Source of the DNA: Namhaeicola litoreus
Lineage (GTDB): Bacteria; Bacteroidota; Bacteroidia; Flavobacteriales; Flavobacteriaceae
Length of the DNA: 64,000 nucleotides
Direction: 5' to 3'
Assembly: GCF_042679565.1 (NCBI RefSeq)
Contig: NZ_JBHTMY010000003.1
Span: 992,001-1,056,000 of the forward strand
The notes beneath the pieces were generated by a model. That model saw nothing but the letters and a program-made list of their open reading frames with translations, ran no database searches and was not told where the DNA came from. Made by a program: the position numbers and the translations under genes. Positions 53,013-61,384 of the stretch are shown here, one piece after another (the stretch's first letter is position 1; every line of letters starts with the position of its first letter).

Positions 53013-53625
53013 ACATCAATACAATTGGAATGGCAAGAATAATAACCATCCATTTATTCTCCAAAAATGCTGAAGGATATAAAAGCAAGGTAAGCACATA
53101 ACCGCCAATAGCGCCACCAATATGCGCACTATGGCCGATGTTACCCCAACTATTTTTCATGCCGAACATGGAATAGAGTAAATATCCAACCCCAAAAACG
53201 TAAGCAGGTATGGGTATAGGAATAAAAAATAAATATAAATTCATAGAAGGATTGAGCAAAATGGAAGAATAAACTACGCCCATTACCGCTCCTGAAGCAC
53301 CTACAGCAGAATAATACGGTTCATTTTTATGAAAATTTAACGCAAATAGACTTCCTGCCAATAAGCTTCCAAAATAAATTGCTAAAAATTTGGGGTTACC
53401 TAAATGATCTATAACCGCATTGGCAAAAAAGTACAGTGTAAGCATATTAAACAACAAATGACTCATATCCACATGCAAAAACCCAGAAGTGAGCATTCTT
53501 ATTTTTTGACCTTGATGTACCGGACCTACTTGAAACTTATATTGTTCAAAGAATGCTTTATCATTAAAACCTTTCATAGATACCAAAACGTTTGCGATAA
53601 TAAGAATAAGCACAATGACTTCCAT
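52984..53625 (-). CDS. rhomboid family intramembrane serine protease
   Basis: The third rhomboid in the window (213 aa from the ATG at 53625). MSHLLFNM (His and Asn), GASGAVMG (Ser111) and SAHIGGA (His168) are complete. It is a compact six-helix form without the long loop of the rhomboid at 1218. A TTG at 53643 overlaps the -7 box and is not the start. It is directly upstream of priA, overlapping it. Confidence 0.93.
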   Translation of the reverse strand: MEVIVLILIIANVLVSMKGFNDKAFFEQYKFQVGPVHQGQKIRMLTSGFLHVDMSHLLFNMLTLYFFANAVIDHLGNPKFLAIYFGSLLAGSLFALNFHKNEPYYSAVGASGAVMGVVYSSILLNPSMNLYLFFIPIPIPAYVFGVGYLLYSMFGMKNSWGNIGHSAHIGGAIGGYVLTLLLYPSAFLENKWMVIILAIPIVLMFVFKDKLER

Positions 53626-53640
53626 AAATTTATTTTTTCT

Positions 53641-53648
53641 CAAAGATA
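53641..53648 (-). promoter_or_regulatory. Bacteroidota -7 promoter box for rhomboid-priA
   Basis: Minus strand TATCTTTG, an exact TAnnTTTG match, 15 bases before the ATG at 53625. On the opposite strand GATATTTG (about 53660-53667, one mismatch) could serve the divergent acyltransferase gene. Confidence 0.6.
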
Positions 53649-53675
53649 AAATTATATACGATATTTGCGTTCAAT

Positions 53676-54557
53676 ATGCTTGAATTACTTGTTTACATCC
53701 TAGTTTACCCTATTGCGAAATTAATTTCCTTCCTTCCATTTCCTATTCTTTATTTTATTTCTGATCTAATCTATTACCTCATTTATTATGTAATTGGTTA
53801 CAGAAAAAAATTGGTATTAGAAAATATGCAAAAGGTTTTTCCTGAAAAAAGCCTGGAAGAATTGAAAATATTAAGGAAACAGTTTTACCATCATTTTGTA
53901 GATATATTTATGGAAATGATCAAGACTTCATCAATTAGTAAAAAAGAAATTCATGAACGCATGCACTTAACCAATCCTGAATTATTTTCAGGACTTAGTA
54001 AAGACCATCCGGGAGTTATTGTGATGACCTCACACCATGCTAATTACGAATGGCTCATTGGATTAAATGTACTTTTAGATAATGACGCTTATGCTGTTTA
54101 TAAAAAGATCAAGAATAAATATTTGAATAATTTTATCATAAAAAGTAGAGCAAAGTTTAATTGCATTTTAATTACTACAAAAGAAACCCGTGAATTAATG
54201 CATAAAAATTATAAACAAGGTAAACATGGTACTTATGCTTTGATCAGTGATCAATCTCCAAAAAAAAGAAGTATCCGTTATTACACGAGTTTTTTTGGAC
54301 ATGAGGTTCCTGTTTATACCAGTGCAGAGCAAATCGCAAAAGAATATAATTATCCTGTCACTTTTTTTGATACAAAAAAAATTGGTCGTGGAAAATATGA
54401 AACTACTTATGAGGTCTTGACCTATACCCCGCGAGACTTTAAAGATTATGAAATTACTGATTTGTTTATTAAAAGAGTGGAAAAGCAAATACGAGAGCAG
54501 CCTGCCTATTATTTTTGGACTCACGACAGGTTTAAACATGAAAAATTTAGCTACTAG
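53676..54557 (+). CDS. lysophospholipid/lipid A acyltransferase (LpxL/HtrB-like)
   Basis: A 293-residue enzyme with a membrane-anchoring N-terminus (about 1-40). The H(X4)E catalytic motif is in VMTSHHANYEWLIGLN, and the ISDQSPKKRS block follows. This family adds secondary acyl chains to lipid A, or acylates other lipids (ornithine lipids, for example). The N-terminal hydrophobic segment and length fit the LpxL type better than PlsC. The gene starts 28 bases after the promoter spacer shared with the rhomboid. Its end overlaps the convergent DUF1697 gene. Confidence 0.88.
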   Translation: MLELLVYILVYPIAKLISFLPFPILYFISDLIYYLIYYVIGYRKKLVLENMQKVFPEKSLEELKILRKQFYHHFVDIFMEMIKTSSISKKEIHERMHLTNPELFSGLSKDHPGVIVMTSHHANYEWLIGLNVLLDNDAYAVYKKIKNKYLNNFIIKSRAKFNCILITTKETRELMHKNYKQGKHGTYALISDQSPKKRSIRYYTSFFGHEVPVYTSAEQIAKEYNYPVTFFDTKKIGRGKYETTYEVLTYTPRDFKDYEITDLFIKRVEKQIREQPAYYFWTHDRFKHEKFSY

Positions 54558-55077
54558 CTAATTTCTGTACCGTATTAAAATTCCTTGTTGTACAGCTCAC
54601 TTTTAGCTTTTTTTCAATGGATGAACCATTCATTCTTGATTTACCATAGCCGTTTTCATAATAACAGTATAAGATACCCTCTTTATACCTAAATTTTTCT
54701 CCTTGAAAATCAAAATTCAAAAATTCATCCAACAAATCTTGGTCTGGTTTTGTTTCCAAAAATGAGAAATAAATCTTTTTATGATCTAATGAAACATCAG
54801 AAAACGGATTGGATTTAAAAAATGATTTAAAATTTCCGTTTACATAGGTGAAACAAATAATGTCTAAATTAAATTTATTTTTTATTAAGTTTGTAATACA
54901 CCCATTCACATCATTTAACTCTCGTCGATCTTCTAAAATCAAATTCCCAGATTGCAAATATGTCTGCACATTTCGAAAGCCCGCCTTAGTCAATTCCGCT
55001 CTCAAGTCTTTCATAGGTAAAAGATTATTTCCACCCACGTTTACAGCTCTTAATAAACAAATATACTTTTTCAACAT
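54547..55077 (-). CDS. DUF1697 family protein
   Basis: A 176-residue soluble protein with the DUF1697 pattern YICLLRAVNVGGNNLLPMKDLRAEL and VQTYLQSGNLIL, and a terminal block RNFNTVQKLAS (usually RNWNTV). Function unknown. Its ATG abuts the stop of the class V aminotransferase gene, so the two are co-transcribed. Confidence 0.87.
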   Translation of the reverse strand: MLKKYICLLRAVNVGGNNLLPMKDLRAELTKAGFRNVQTYLQSGNLILEDRRELNDVNGCITNLIKNKFNLDIICFTYVNGNFKSFFKSNPFSDVSLDHKKIYFSFLETKPDQDLLDEFLNFDFQGEKFRYKEGILYCYYENGYGKSRMNGSSIEKKLKVSCTTRNFNTVQKLASS

Positions 55078-56553
55078 TCACGAAAACCATTTATTAACAA
55101 GTTCTTTTTCAGGAGAATGGAATGTTTTATGCACAAATTCATTTGTTGTTGAGTTATAATGATAATCCTTTTGCCAATCTTCAAAATTTTGAGCTAATTT
55201 TTCTATACTATCACACAAAAATTCTACTTCTTCATCTGTAGTTGTAGGATGAACCGACATCCTAATCCATCCCGGCTTATCTAACAAACAACCTTGCTCA
55301 AGTTGCTCGACCAAATCAGCGGATTTTTGCTGATCAACATGTAACAGGAAATGACCATACGTACCCGCACACGAGCAGCCTCCTCTTGTCTGAATTCCGA
55401 ATCTGTCATTGAGTAATTTTACACCCAAATTAAAATGTAAACTATTGATATAAAAAGAAATAACACCCAATCGGTCAGCGTGTTGTGGGGCTAACAAAAC
55501 CAGGTTTTCTGTGTTAGAAAGTCTTTCGAAAATACGGTGAACTATTTCATGTTCTCTTAAAATAATATTATCCACTCCCATTTCCTCCTTTAATTTTATG
55601 GCCAAGGCAATACGAATGGTTTGCAAAAACCCCGGAGTTCCACCGTCCTCTCTAGATTCAATATCCGCAATATAAACATGATCCCCCCAGGGGTTTGTCC
55701 ATAGCACAGTTCCACCTCCCGGATTATCAGGGACTAAATTCTTGTACAATTTTTTATTAAAAATCAATACTCCGGATGTTCCTGGACCACCTAAAAATTT
55801 ATGTGGTGAAAAAAATATTGCATCCAAGTGAGCTTGCTCATCCTCAGGATGCATGTTTATATCTACATAAGGCGCTGAACAAGCAAAATCTACAAAACAA
55901 AAGCCGCCAAACTGATGCATAATTTTAGCAATTTTATGGTAATCGGTTCTAATACCTGTTACATTAGAACAAGCAGTTATTGAGGCAATTTTAATAGCTC
56001 TACCCTGATGCTTTTCCAATAATTCATGTAACGACTCATAATCAATGAGGCCTTCTTTATCAAAAGGAATTATTTCTACATTGGCAATCGTTTCTAACCA
56101 AGAGGTTTGATTAGAGTGATGTTCCATATGCGAAATAAAAACAATCGGCTTTAATTCTTTAGGGACTTCAGTAAAAGATTTAAAATGTTCGGGAAAACGC
56201 AAACCTAAAATTCTCTGAAACTTATTAATCACACCAGTCATACCTGTACCATAAGTGATTAAGACATCCTCATGATTTGCGTTGACATGCTTTTTAATAA
56301 TTGATCGAGCCTTGTGATAGGCCATTGTCATAGCAGATCCGGTCATCGATGTTTCTGTATGTGTATTCGCAACATAGGGTCCGAAATCATTTAGTATTTT
56401 CTCTTCGATTGGCCTATACAATCTACCACTAGCTGTCCAATCAGCATAGATGATCTTTTTTTTTCCATAAGGAGAAATGAAGGTTTCATCTATTCCTACA
56501 ATATTTTCTCTAAACTTTGTAAAATATTTCTCCAATTGCATTACATCCATCAC
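55078..56553 (-). CDS. class V aminotransferase (cysteine desulfurase-like)
   Basis: PLP enzyme of fold type I (491 aa). The PLP Lys is in FFSPHKFLGGPGTSG; the cofactor-binding blocks GTGMTGVINKFQR and HMEHHSNQTSWL are clear; a Cys-rich loop (RGGCSCAGTYGHFLL) occupies the position of the catalytic Cys loop in cysteine desulfurases. It is longer than SufS by about 80 residues, mainly in the C-terminal domain. The exact reaction is unknown. It is followed by the DUF1697 gene and preceded by glmM. Confidence 0.82.
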   Translation of the reverse strand: MMDVMQLEKYFTKFRENIVGIDETFISPYGKKKIIYADWTASGRLYRPIEEKILNDFGPYVANTHTETSMTGSAMTMAYHKARSIIKKHVNANHEDVLITYGTGMTGVINKFQRILGLRFPEHFKSFTEVPKELKPIVFISHMEHHSNQTSWLETIANVEIIPFDKEGLIDYESLHELLEKHQGRAIKIASITACSNVTGIRTDYHKIAKIMHQFGGFCFVDFACSAPYVDINMHPEDEQAHLDAIFFSPHKFLGGPGTSGVLIFNKKLYKNLVPDNPGGGTVLWTNPWGDHVYIADIESREDGGTPGFLQTIRIALAIKLKEEMGVDNIILREHEIVHRIFERLSNTENLVLLAPQHADRLGVISFYINSLHFNLGVKLLNDRFGIQTRGGCSCAGTYGHFLLHVDQQKSADLVEQLEQGCLLDKPGWIRMSVHPTTTDEEVEFLCDSIEKLAQNFEDWQKDYHYNSTTNEFVHKTFHSPEKELVNKWFS

Positions 56554-56572
56554 CTATTTATTTGTTTATAAA

Positions 56573-57964
56573 TTACTTAATACTTGCTATCTCTTTAATT
56601 TCTTTAATTATTTTTTTTGCTAAATCATCCGCCTTCTCTTGTGTGCTACTTTCGGTATAGATACGAATAATAGGTTCTGTATTTGATTTTCTGAGATGAA
56701 CCCACTCATTGTCAAAATCAACTTTCACACCATCAATGGTACTAATTTCTTCTCCCTTGTATTTTTCAGCCATTAAATTTAAAATATGATCAACATTCAA
56801 ATCAGGTGTCAAAACAATCTTATTTTTACTCATATAATAACTCGGATATGAAGCCCTTAACTCGCTACATTTGATTTTAGCCTTCGCTAAATGAGATAAA
56901 AATAGAGCAACACCGACCAAAGCATCTCTGCCATAATGACTTTCAGGATAAATGATTCCGCCATTTCCTTCACCTCCTATGACGGCTTTATTTTTTTTCA
57001 TTAATGTGACTACATTTACCTCACCGACTGCACTTGCTTCATATTTTCCACCATTTTTTACGGTAATATCTCTCAATGCTCTGCTGGATGATAAATTAGA
57101 AACTGTATTCCCAGGTGTATTTTGTAAAACATAATCGCAACAGGCAACCAAAGTATACTCTTCGCCAAACATAGAGCCATCCTCATTTACAATGGCTAGC
57201 CGATCAACATCGGGATCAACAACTAAACCGAGATCTGCACCTTCTTCTACTACTTTTTTTGAAATTTCTTCCAAATGTTCAGGCAAGGGTTCTGGATTAT
57301 GGGGAAATTCTCCGGTAGGATCACAATATAATTTAACACACTCTACCCCTAACCTATCTAAAAGATTTGGTATCGCTATACCACCTGTAGAATTGACTGC
57401 ATCTACCACGACTTTAAAATTTGCTTTACTGATGGCTTCTGCATCTACCAAAGGTAATTTTATAACTTCATCAATATGAATCTCCAAGTAATCTTTTACT
57501 TTTGAATAACTTCCGAGTTCATCCACTTCAACAAAAATATAACTCTCGTTTTCAGCAATTTGCAAAATGGTTTGTCCATCCTTATCTTCTATAAATTCTC
57601 CCTTTTCATTGAGTAGCTTTAAGGCATTCCATTGTTTAGGATTATGACTAGCCGTTACTATAATACCCCCATCGGCTTTTTCCAAATCTACCGCAATCTC
57701 TACTGTTGGAGTTGTTGAAAGTCCAAGGTCGATCACATCAACTCCCATCCCAACAAGCGTGTTCGAAACAAGACTACTAACCATCTTCCCAGAAATTCTA
57801 GCATCTCTTCCAATGACAACTTTAAGTTTCTTATTGTTATTTTTTCCTTTTAGCCAAGTAGCATAAGATGCCGAAAACTTCACTACATCAATTGGTGTGA
57901 GGTTTTCACCAATTTTTCCGCCAATGGTTCCTCTAATTCCCGAAATAGATTTAATTAAAGTCAT
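56573..57964 (-). CDS. glmM: phosphoglucosamine mutase / phosphohexomutase
   Basis: Alpha-D-phosphohexomutase (463 aa) with four domains: phosphoserine loop VTASHNPKQWNA, metal loop DPDVDRLAI, sugar-binding loop GGEGNGGIIYPE and C-terminal phosphate loop RKSNTEPIIRIYTE. In Bacteroidota this GEGNGG type is annotated GlmM, converting glucosamine-6-phosphate to glucosamine-1-phosphate for UDP-GlcNAc. A broader phosphomannomutase role cannot be excluded. The -7 box lies 14 bases upstream. Confidence 0.88.
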   Translation of the reverse strand: MTLIKSISGIRGTIGGKIGENLTPIDVVKFSASYATWLKGKNNNKKLKVVIGRDARISGKMVSSLVSNTLVGMGVDVIDLGLSTTPTVEIAVDLEKADGGIIVTASHNPKQWNALKLLNEKGEFIEDKDGQTILQIAENESYIFVEVDELGSYSKVKDYLEIHIDEVIKLPLVDAEAISKANFKVVVDAVNSTGGIAIPNLLDRLGVECVKLYCDPTGEFPHNPEPLPEHLEEISKKVVEEGADLGLVVDPDVDRLAIVNEDGSMFGEEYTLVACCDYVLQNTPGNTVSNLSSSRALRDITVKNGGKYEASAVGEVNVVTLMKKNKAVIGGEGNGGIIYPESHYGRDALVGVALFLSHLAKAKIKCSELRASYPSYYMSKNKIVLTPDLNVDHILNLMAEKYKGEEISTIDGVKVDFDNEWVHLRKSNTEPIIRIYTESSTQEKADDLAKKIIKEIKEIASIK

Positions 57965-57978
57965 AAATTATGTTTTTA

Positions 57979-57986
57979 CAAATATA
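57979..57986 (-). promoter_or_regulatory. Bacteroidota -7 promoter box for glmM
   Basis: Minus strand TATATTTG, exact TAnnTTTG, 14 bases before the glmM ATG. Confidence 0.6.
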
Positions 57987-58010
57987 CCCTTTCGCTTAAA
58001 AATTGTCACA

Positions 58011-58052
58011 AAAAAACCGTTCAATTCGAAAGCTTCGAAAAGAACGGTTCTT
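58011..58052 (-). terminator. terminator of rpsA
   Basis: Minus strand GAACGGTT-type stem: AACCGTTC and GAACGGTT pair at the ends of an extended hairpin with an inner TTCGAA palindrome, then a run of T. It lies about 20 bp after the rpsA stop. Confidence 0.8.
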
Positions 58053-58070
58053 TAAAATTATAAAAATGGA

Positions 58071-60233
58071 TTATTTTTTACCTTTTTCCATTTTTTTCTT
58101 TAAATCTGCCAATTCAGAAATATCCCCCAAGGTGGTTTTTTCTGCATTTTCCATTTTTTTCATGGTAGATTTAACAGTTCTCTGCTCTTCAGCTTTAAAA
58201 GTTGACGTGTGAGAAGCAACGATTCTTCTGTATTCTTTATTGAATTCCAAAATTTTGAAATCAGCTTCTGCACCCTTTGTCAATTTAGAACTATCTTCTT
58301 TTTCCATATGGCGAGATGGTACGAAAGCATCAACACCTTCTTCAAAAGAAACAATACTTCCTTTATCAGTTACCTCTTTAATTGTTCCTTTATGAACAGA
58401 GTCGATACTATATTTTTCTTCGTATTGATCCCAAGGATTTTCTGTTGTTTGTTTGTGCCCTAAATTCAATTTACGACCTTCAACATCCAATTCTAGAACT
58501 TCTACATCCAATTTATCTCCAATGTTGACAAATTCAGATGGGTGCTTGATTTTCTTTGTCCATGAAAGATCAGAAATATAAACTAATCCATCAATCCCTT
58601 CTTCTAATTCAACAAACACACCAAAATTAGTGTAATTTCTTACTGTTCCAGTATGTTTAGATCCAACAGGGTATTTCTTATCAATATCAGTCCATGGATC
58701 TGGGTGAAGTTGCTTCATACCCAAAGACATTTTTCTTTCTTCACGGTCTAAAGTTAAAATCACAGCTTCTACTTCATCACCAACATTTACAAAATCTTGT
58801 GCAGACCTCAAATGTGTAGACCAAGACATTTCTGAAACGTGGATTAAACCTTCAACACCTGGGCTAACTTCTATAAATGCCCCGTAATCAGCGATAATTG
58901 TTACTTTACCTTTAACTTTATCACCAACACTTAGATTTTCATCTAAGGCATCCCATGGATGTTTATGTAATTGTTTTAAACCTAATTGGATTCTGGATTT
59001 ATCATCATCAAAATCAAGAATAACCACATTTAATTTTTGGTCTAATTCAACAACTTCATTTGGATGATTAATTCTGCTCCAAGAAAGGTCAGTAATGTGA
59101 ACTAATCCATCAACACCACCTAAATCAACAAACACACCGTAAGAAGTAATGTTTTTAACAACACCTTCTAATACTTGTCCTTTTTCTAATTGACCGATGA
59201 TTTCTTTTTTCTGTTCAGCTAAATCAGATTCGATTAGCGCTTTGTGTGAAACTACTACGTTTTTAAATTCATGGTTGATTTTTACAACTTTGAATTCCAT
59301 GTTTTTCTCAACGTACTGATCGTAATCTCTGATCGGCTTCACATCGATTTGAGAACCAGGTAAGAATGCCTCGATGCCAAAAACATCTACAATCATACCT
59401 CCTTTTGTTCTACATTTTACAAAACCGGTAACAATTTCTTGCGTTTCATGAGCTTTAATTACTCTTTCCCAAGCTTTGATTACTCTAGCTTTTCTGTGAG
59501 ATAATACCAATTGACCAGTGCTGTCTTCTAACTTATCAACTTTTACCTCTACTTTATCTCCAACTTTAAGATCCGGATTGTAACGGAACTCATTTAATGA
59601 AATTACGCCTTCAGATTTTGAATTGATGTCGATAATAGCCTCTCTATCAGTCATTCTTACAACAACTCCTTCTATCACCTGACGCTCTTCAACAAAACCT
59701 ACTGTTCCGTCTAAAGCATCTTCGAAAGCTTTGTATTTTTCTTCATCAATCGTTTCAATACCTTGTTGGTATTTATTCCAATCAAAATTTTCTAAGAATT
59801 CTTGTGGGTCTTGTACAGTTATTTCTTCTCCGTCTTCTAGGATCTTTTTTAAACTTACATCTTCACCATCGTCTTCGGTATCTTCATCCTCATCAACTTT
59901 GTAAAAATCTTCCAATCCCATTTCGATAATCAACAAATAATAAAATATCGCACGATATTTCGTTTTGTTTTCAGTACCCATTTGCTCACAAACTTTAGTG
60001 ATGGCTGTATCTAATTCTTCACCATCTTCTAAACCTAATTTCTTAATCAAGAAATTCTGTTTTACAGTTGTTAATTCAGATTCTTGTGAGCAAGAAACTA
60101 ACTCTGCATCTTCTTTGTAAATAGAAGGACCTAGCCCTCTAACTACTTGTTCAAATAATTTTGAATCAACTTCTATCCCTAACTTTTCAGCTTCTTGGGT
60201 GTAGAGTTCTAATTTTTCATCTAATTTAGACAT
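58071..60233 (-). CDS. rpsA: 30S ribosomal protein S1 with N-terminal DUF2853 domain
   Basis: S1 is the mRNA-binding ribosomal protein. This one is 720 aa, about 100 longer than the flavobacterial forms I know. Residues 1-111 (MSKLDEKLELYTQEAEKLGI, GLGPSIYKEDAELVSCSQ, SELTTVKQNFLIKKLGLEDG, TKYRAIFYYLLI) match my recollection of DUF2853. An acidic linker (about 112-145) leads to FDWNKYQQG, where S1 proteins normally begin. Six S1 repeats start near residue 185; repeats 3-5 are typical (SYGVFVDLGGVDGLVHITDL, DYGAFIEVSPGVEGLIHVSE, NFGVFVELEEGIDGLVYISD). The end has ADLKKKMEKGKK. There is no frame break between the parts. The ATG at 60233 lies about 110 bases after a promoter box. Confidence 0.93.
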   Translation of the reverse strand: MSKLDEKLELYTQEAEKLGIEVDSKLFEQVVRGLGPSIYKEDAELVSCSQESELTTVKQNFLIKKLGLEDGEELDTAITKVCEQMGTENKTKYRAIFYYLLIIEMGLEDFYKVDEDEDTEDDGEDVSLKKILEDGEEITVQDPQEFLENFDWNKYQQGIETIDEEKYKAFEDALDGTVGFVEERQVIEGVVVRMTDREAIIDINSKSEGVISLNEFRYNPDLKVGDKVEVKVDKLEDSTGQLVLSHRKARVIKAWERVIKAHETQEIVTGFVKCRTKGGMIVDVFGIEAFLPGSQIDVKPIRDYDQYVEKNMEFKVVKINHEFKNVVVSHKALIESDLAEQKKEIIGQLEKGQVLEGVVKNITSYGVFVDLGGVDGLVHITDLSWSRINHPNEVVELDQKLNVVILDFDDDKSRIQLGLKQLHKHPWDALDENLSVGDKVKGKVTIIADYGAFIEVSPGVEGLIHVSEMSWSTHLRSAQDFVNVGDEVEAVILTLDREERKMSLGMKQLHPDPWTDIDKKYPVGSKHTGTVRNYTNFGVFVELEEGIDGLVYISDLSWTKKIKHPSEFVNIGDKLDVEVLELDVEGRKLNLGHKQTTENPWDQYEEKYSIDSVHKGTIKEVTDKGSIVSFEEGVDAFVPSRHMEKEDSSKLTKGAEADFKILEFNKEYRRIVASHTSTFKAEEQRTVKSTMKKMENAEKTTLGDISELADLKKKMEKGKK

Positions 60234-60349
60234 GAAATAATCTTTGTATCTTGTTGTTTATCAGATTTTAAAGCAACTCATCAACAAGAGATATTAAACT
60301 TATAAACATTTTCAATCCTTTTAAAACCTGATGTTGCTCAAAAGGGCTG
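60234..60349 (-). promoter_or_regulatory. rpsA 5' untranslated leader with possible hairpin
   Basis: About 110 transcribed bases lie between the -7 box and the ATG, longer than other leaders here. On the minus strand GAGCAACATC near its start can pair with GATGAGTTGCTT further on. An autoregulatory role is plausible, since S1 binds its own mRNA in E. coli, but this is not shown. Confidence 0.35.
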
Positions 60350-60357
60350 CAAATATA
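60350..60357 (-). promoter_or_regulatory. Bacteroidota -7 promoter box for rpsA
   Basis: Minus strand TATATTTG, exact TAnnTTTG, in the 188 bp spacer between moxR and rpsA. It implies rpsA has its own promoter. Confidence 0.6.
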
Positions 60358-60421
60358 CAAAGTATTATTCAATAATTCAACGCCTTTTTAAGACCTTAAA
60401 ATCAAATTGTTCAATCTTGTC

Positions 60422-61375
60422 TTAGAATAATGCCTGAATAAGGTCTTTTTCATTAATTCCCTCAGCCTCTGCTTTGTAGTTTTTAACAATTCTATGATGA
60501 AGAATTCCGGGAGCCACTGCCTGCACATCTTTTATATCAGGAGAATACTTTCCCTGAATAGCCGCATAAGCTTTTGCACCCAAAACTAAATTTTGTGAAG
60601 CTCTTGGACCGGCTCCCCAATCTAAAAAGTTTTTTACCATTTCCGGTGCATGCATTGATGTGGGTCTTGTTTTCGAAACCAATTTAACAGCATATTCTAC
60701 GACATTGTCATTCATTGGAATCCTTCGCACTAAATGCTGATATTCCAAAATTTCTGCTGCATTAAACACGGGATTTATAACAACCTTTTTATCTGTTGTT
60801 GTTGTCCTCGCAATTTCAATTTCCTCTTGATATGTGGGATAATCGAGATAGATTGAAAACATAAATCTATCTAACTGAGCCTCTGGTAAAGGATAGGTTC
60901 CTTCTTGCTCAATCGGGTTTTGCGTAGCCAAAACAAAAAAAGGTAAATCTAATTTATAATTATGGCCCGCTACTGTAACCGCTCTTTCTTGCATGGCCTC
61001 CAGCAAAGCAGCCTGCGTTTTAGGAGGTGTTCTATTGATCTCATCCGCTAAAATAATATTTGAGAAAATAGGACCTTTGATAAATTTGAAATGTCTGTCT
61101 TCATCCAATATTTCACTACCTAATATATCCGAAGGCATTAAATCCGGTGTAAACTGAATTCGTTTAAATTGTAGACCAAGTGCCGTTGAAACCGTATTGA
61201 CCAATAATGTTTTTGCCAACCCGGGAACACCAATTAATAATGAGTGCCCACCGCATAGAACTGAGAGCAAAACTTCATTTACTGCCTGCTTTTGACCAAC
61301 AATTATTTTACCAATTTCGCTGACAAGTGCTTCATGACTTACAACAAGTTTTTTTATCAAGGCTACATCAGACAT
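60422..61375 (-). CDS. MoxR family AAA+ ATPase
   Basis: A 317-residue MoxR ATPase, a chaperone-like machine that remodels or activates protein complexes. Walker A GVPGLAKTLL (with Lys), Walker B and sensor ILADEINRTPPKTQAALLEAMQE, and FVLATQNPIEQEGTYPLPEAQLDRF are complete. The usual partners (DUF58 and von Willebrand domain genes) do not follow; rpsA does. It is 9 bp after surA and probably in the same operon as the folding factors upstream. Confidence 0.93.
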   Translation of the reverse strand: MSDVALIKKLVVSHEALVSEIGKIIVGQKQAVNEVLLSVLCGGHSLLIGVPGLAKTLLVNTVSTALGLQFKRIQFTPDLMPSDILGSEILDEDRHFKFIKGPIFSNIILADEINRTPPKTQAALLEAMQERAVTVAGHNYKLDLPFFVLATQNPIEQEGTYPLPEAQLDRFMFSIYLDYPTYQEEIEIARTTTTDKKVVINPVFNAAEILEYQHLVRRIPMNDNVVEYAVKLVSKTRPTSMHAPEMVKNFLDWGAGPRASQNLVLGAKAYAAIQGKYSPDIKDVQAVAPGILHHRIVKNYKAEAEGINEKDLIQALF

Positions 61376-61384
61376 GGGTGATAT

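Noticed and set aside
57965..58212. A plus-strand frame opposite the end of rpsA.
   Set aside because: It crosses the rpsA terminator hairpin and reads antisense to conserved S1 sequence.
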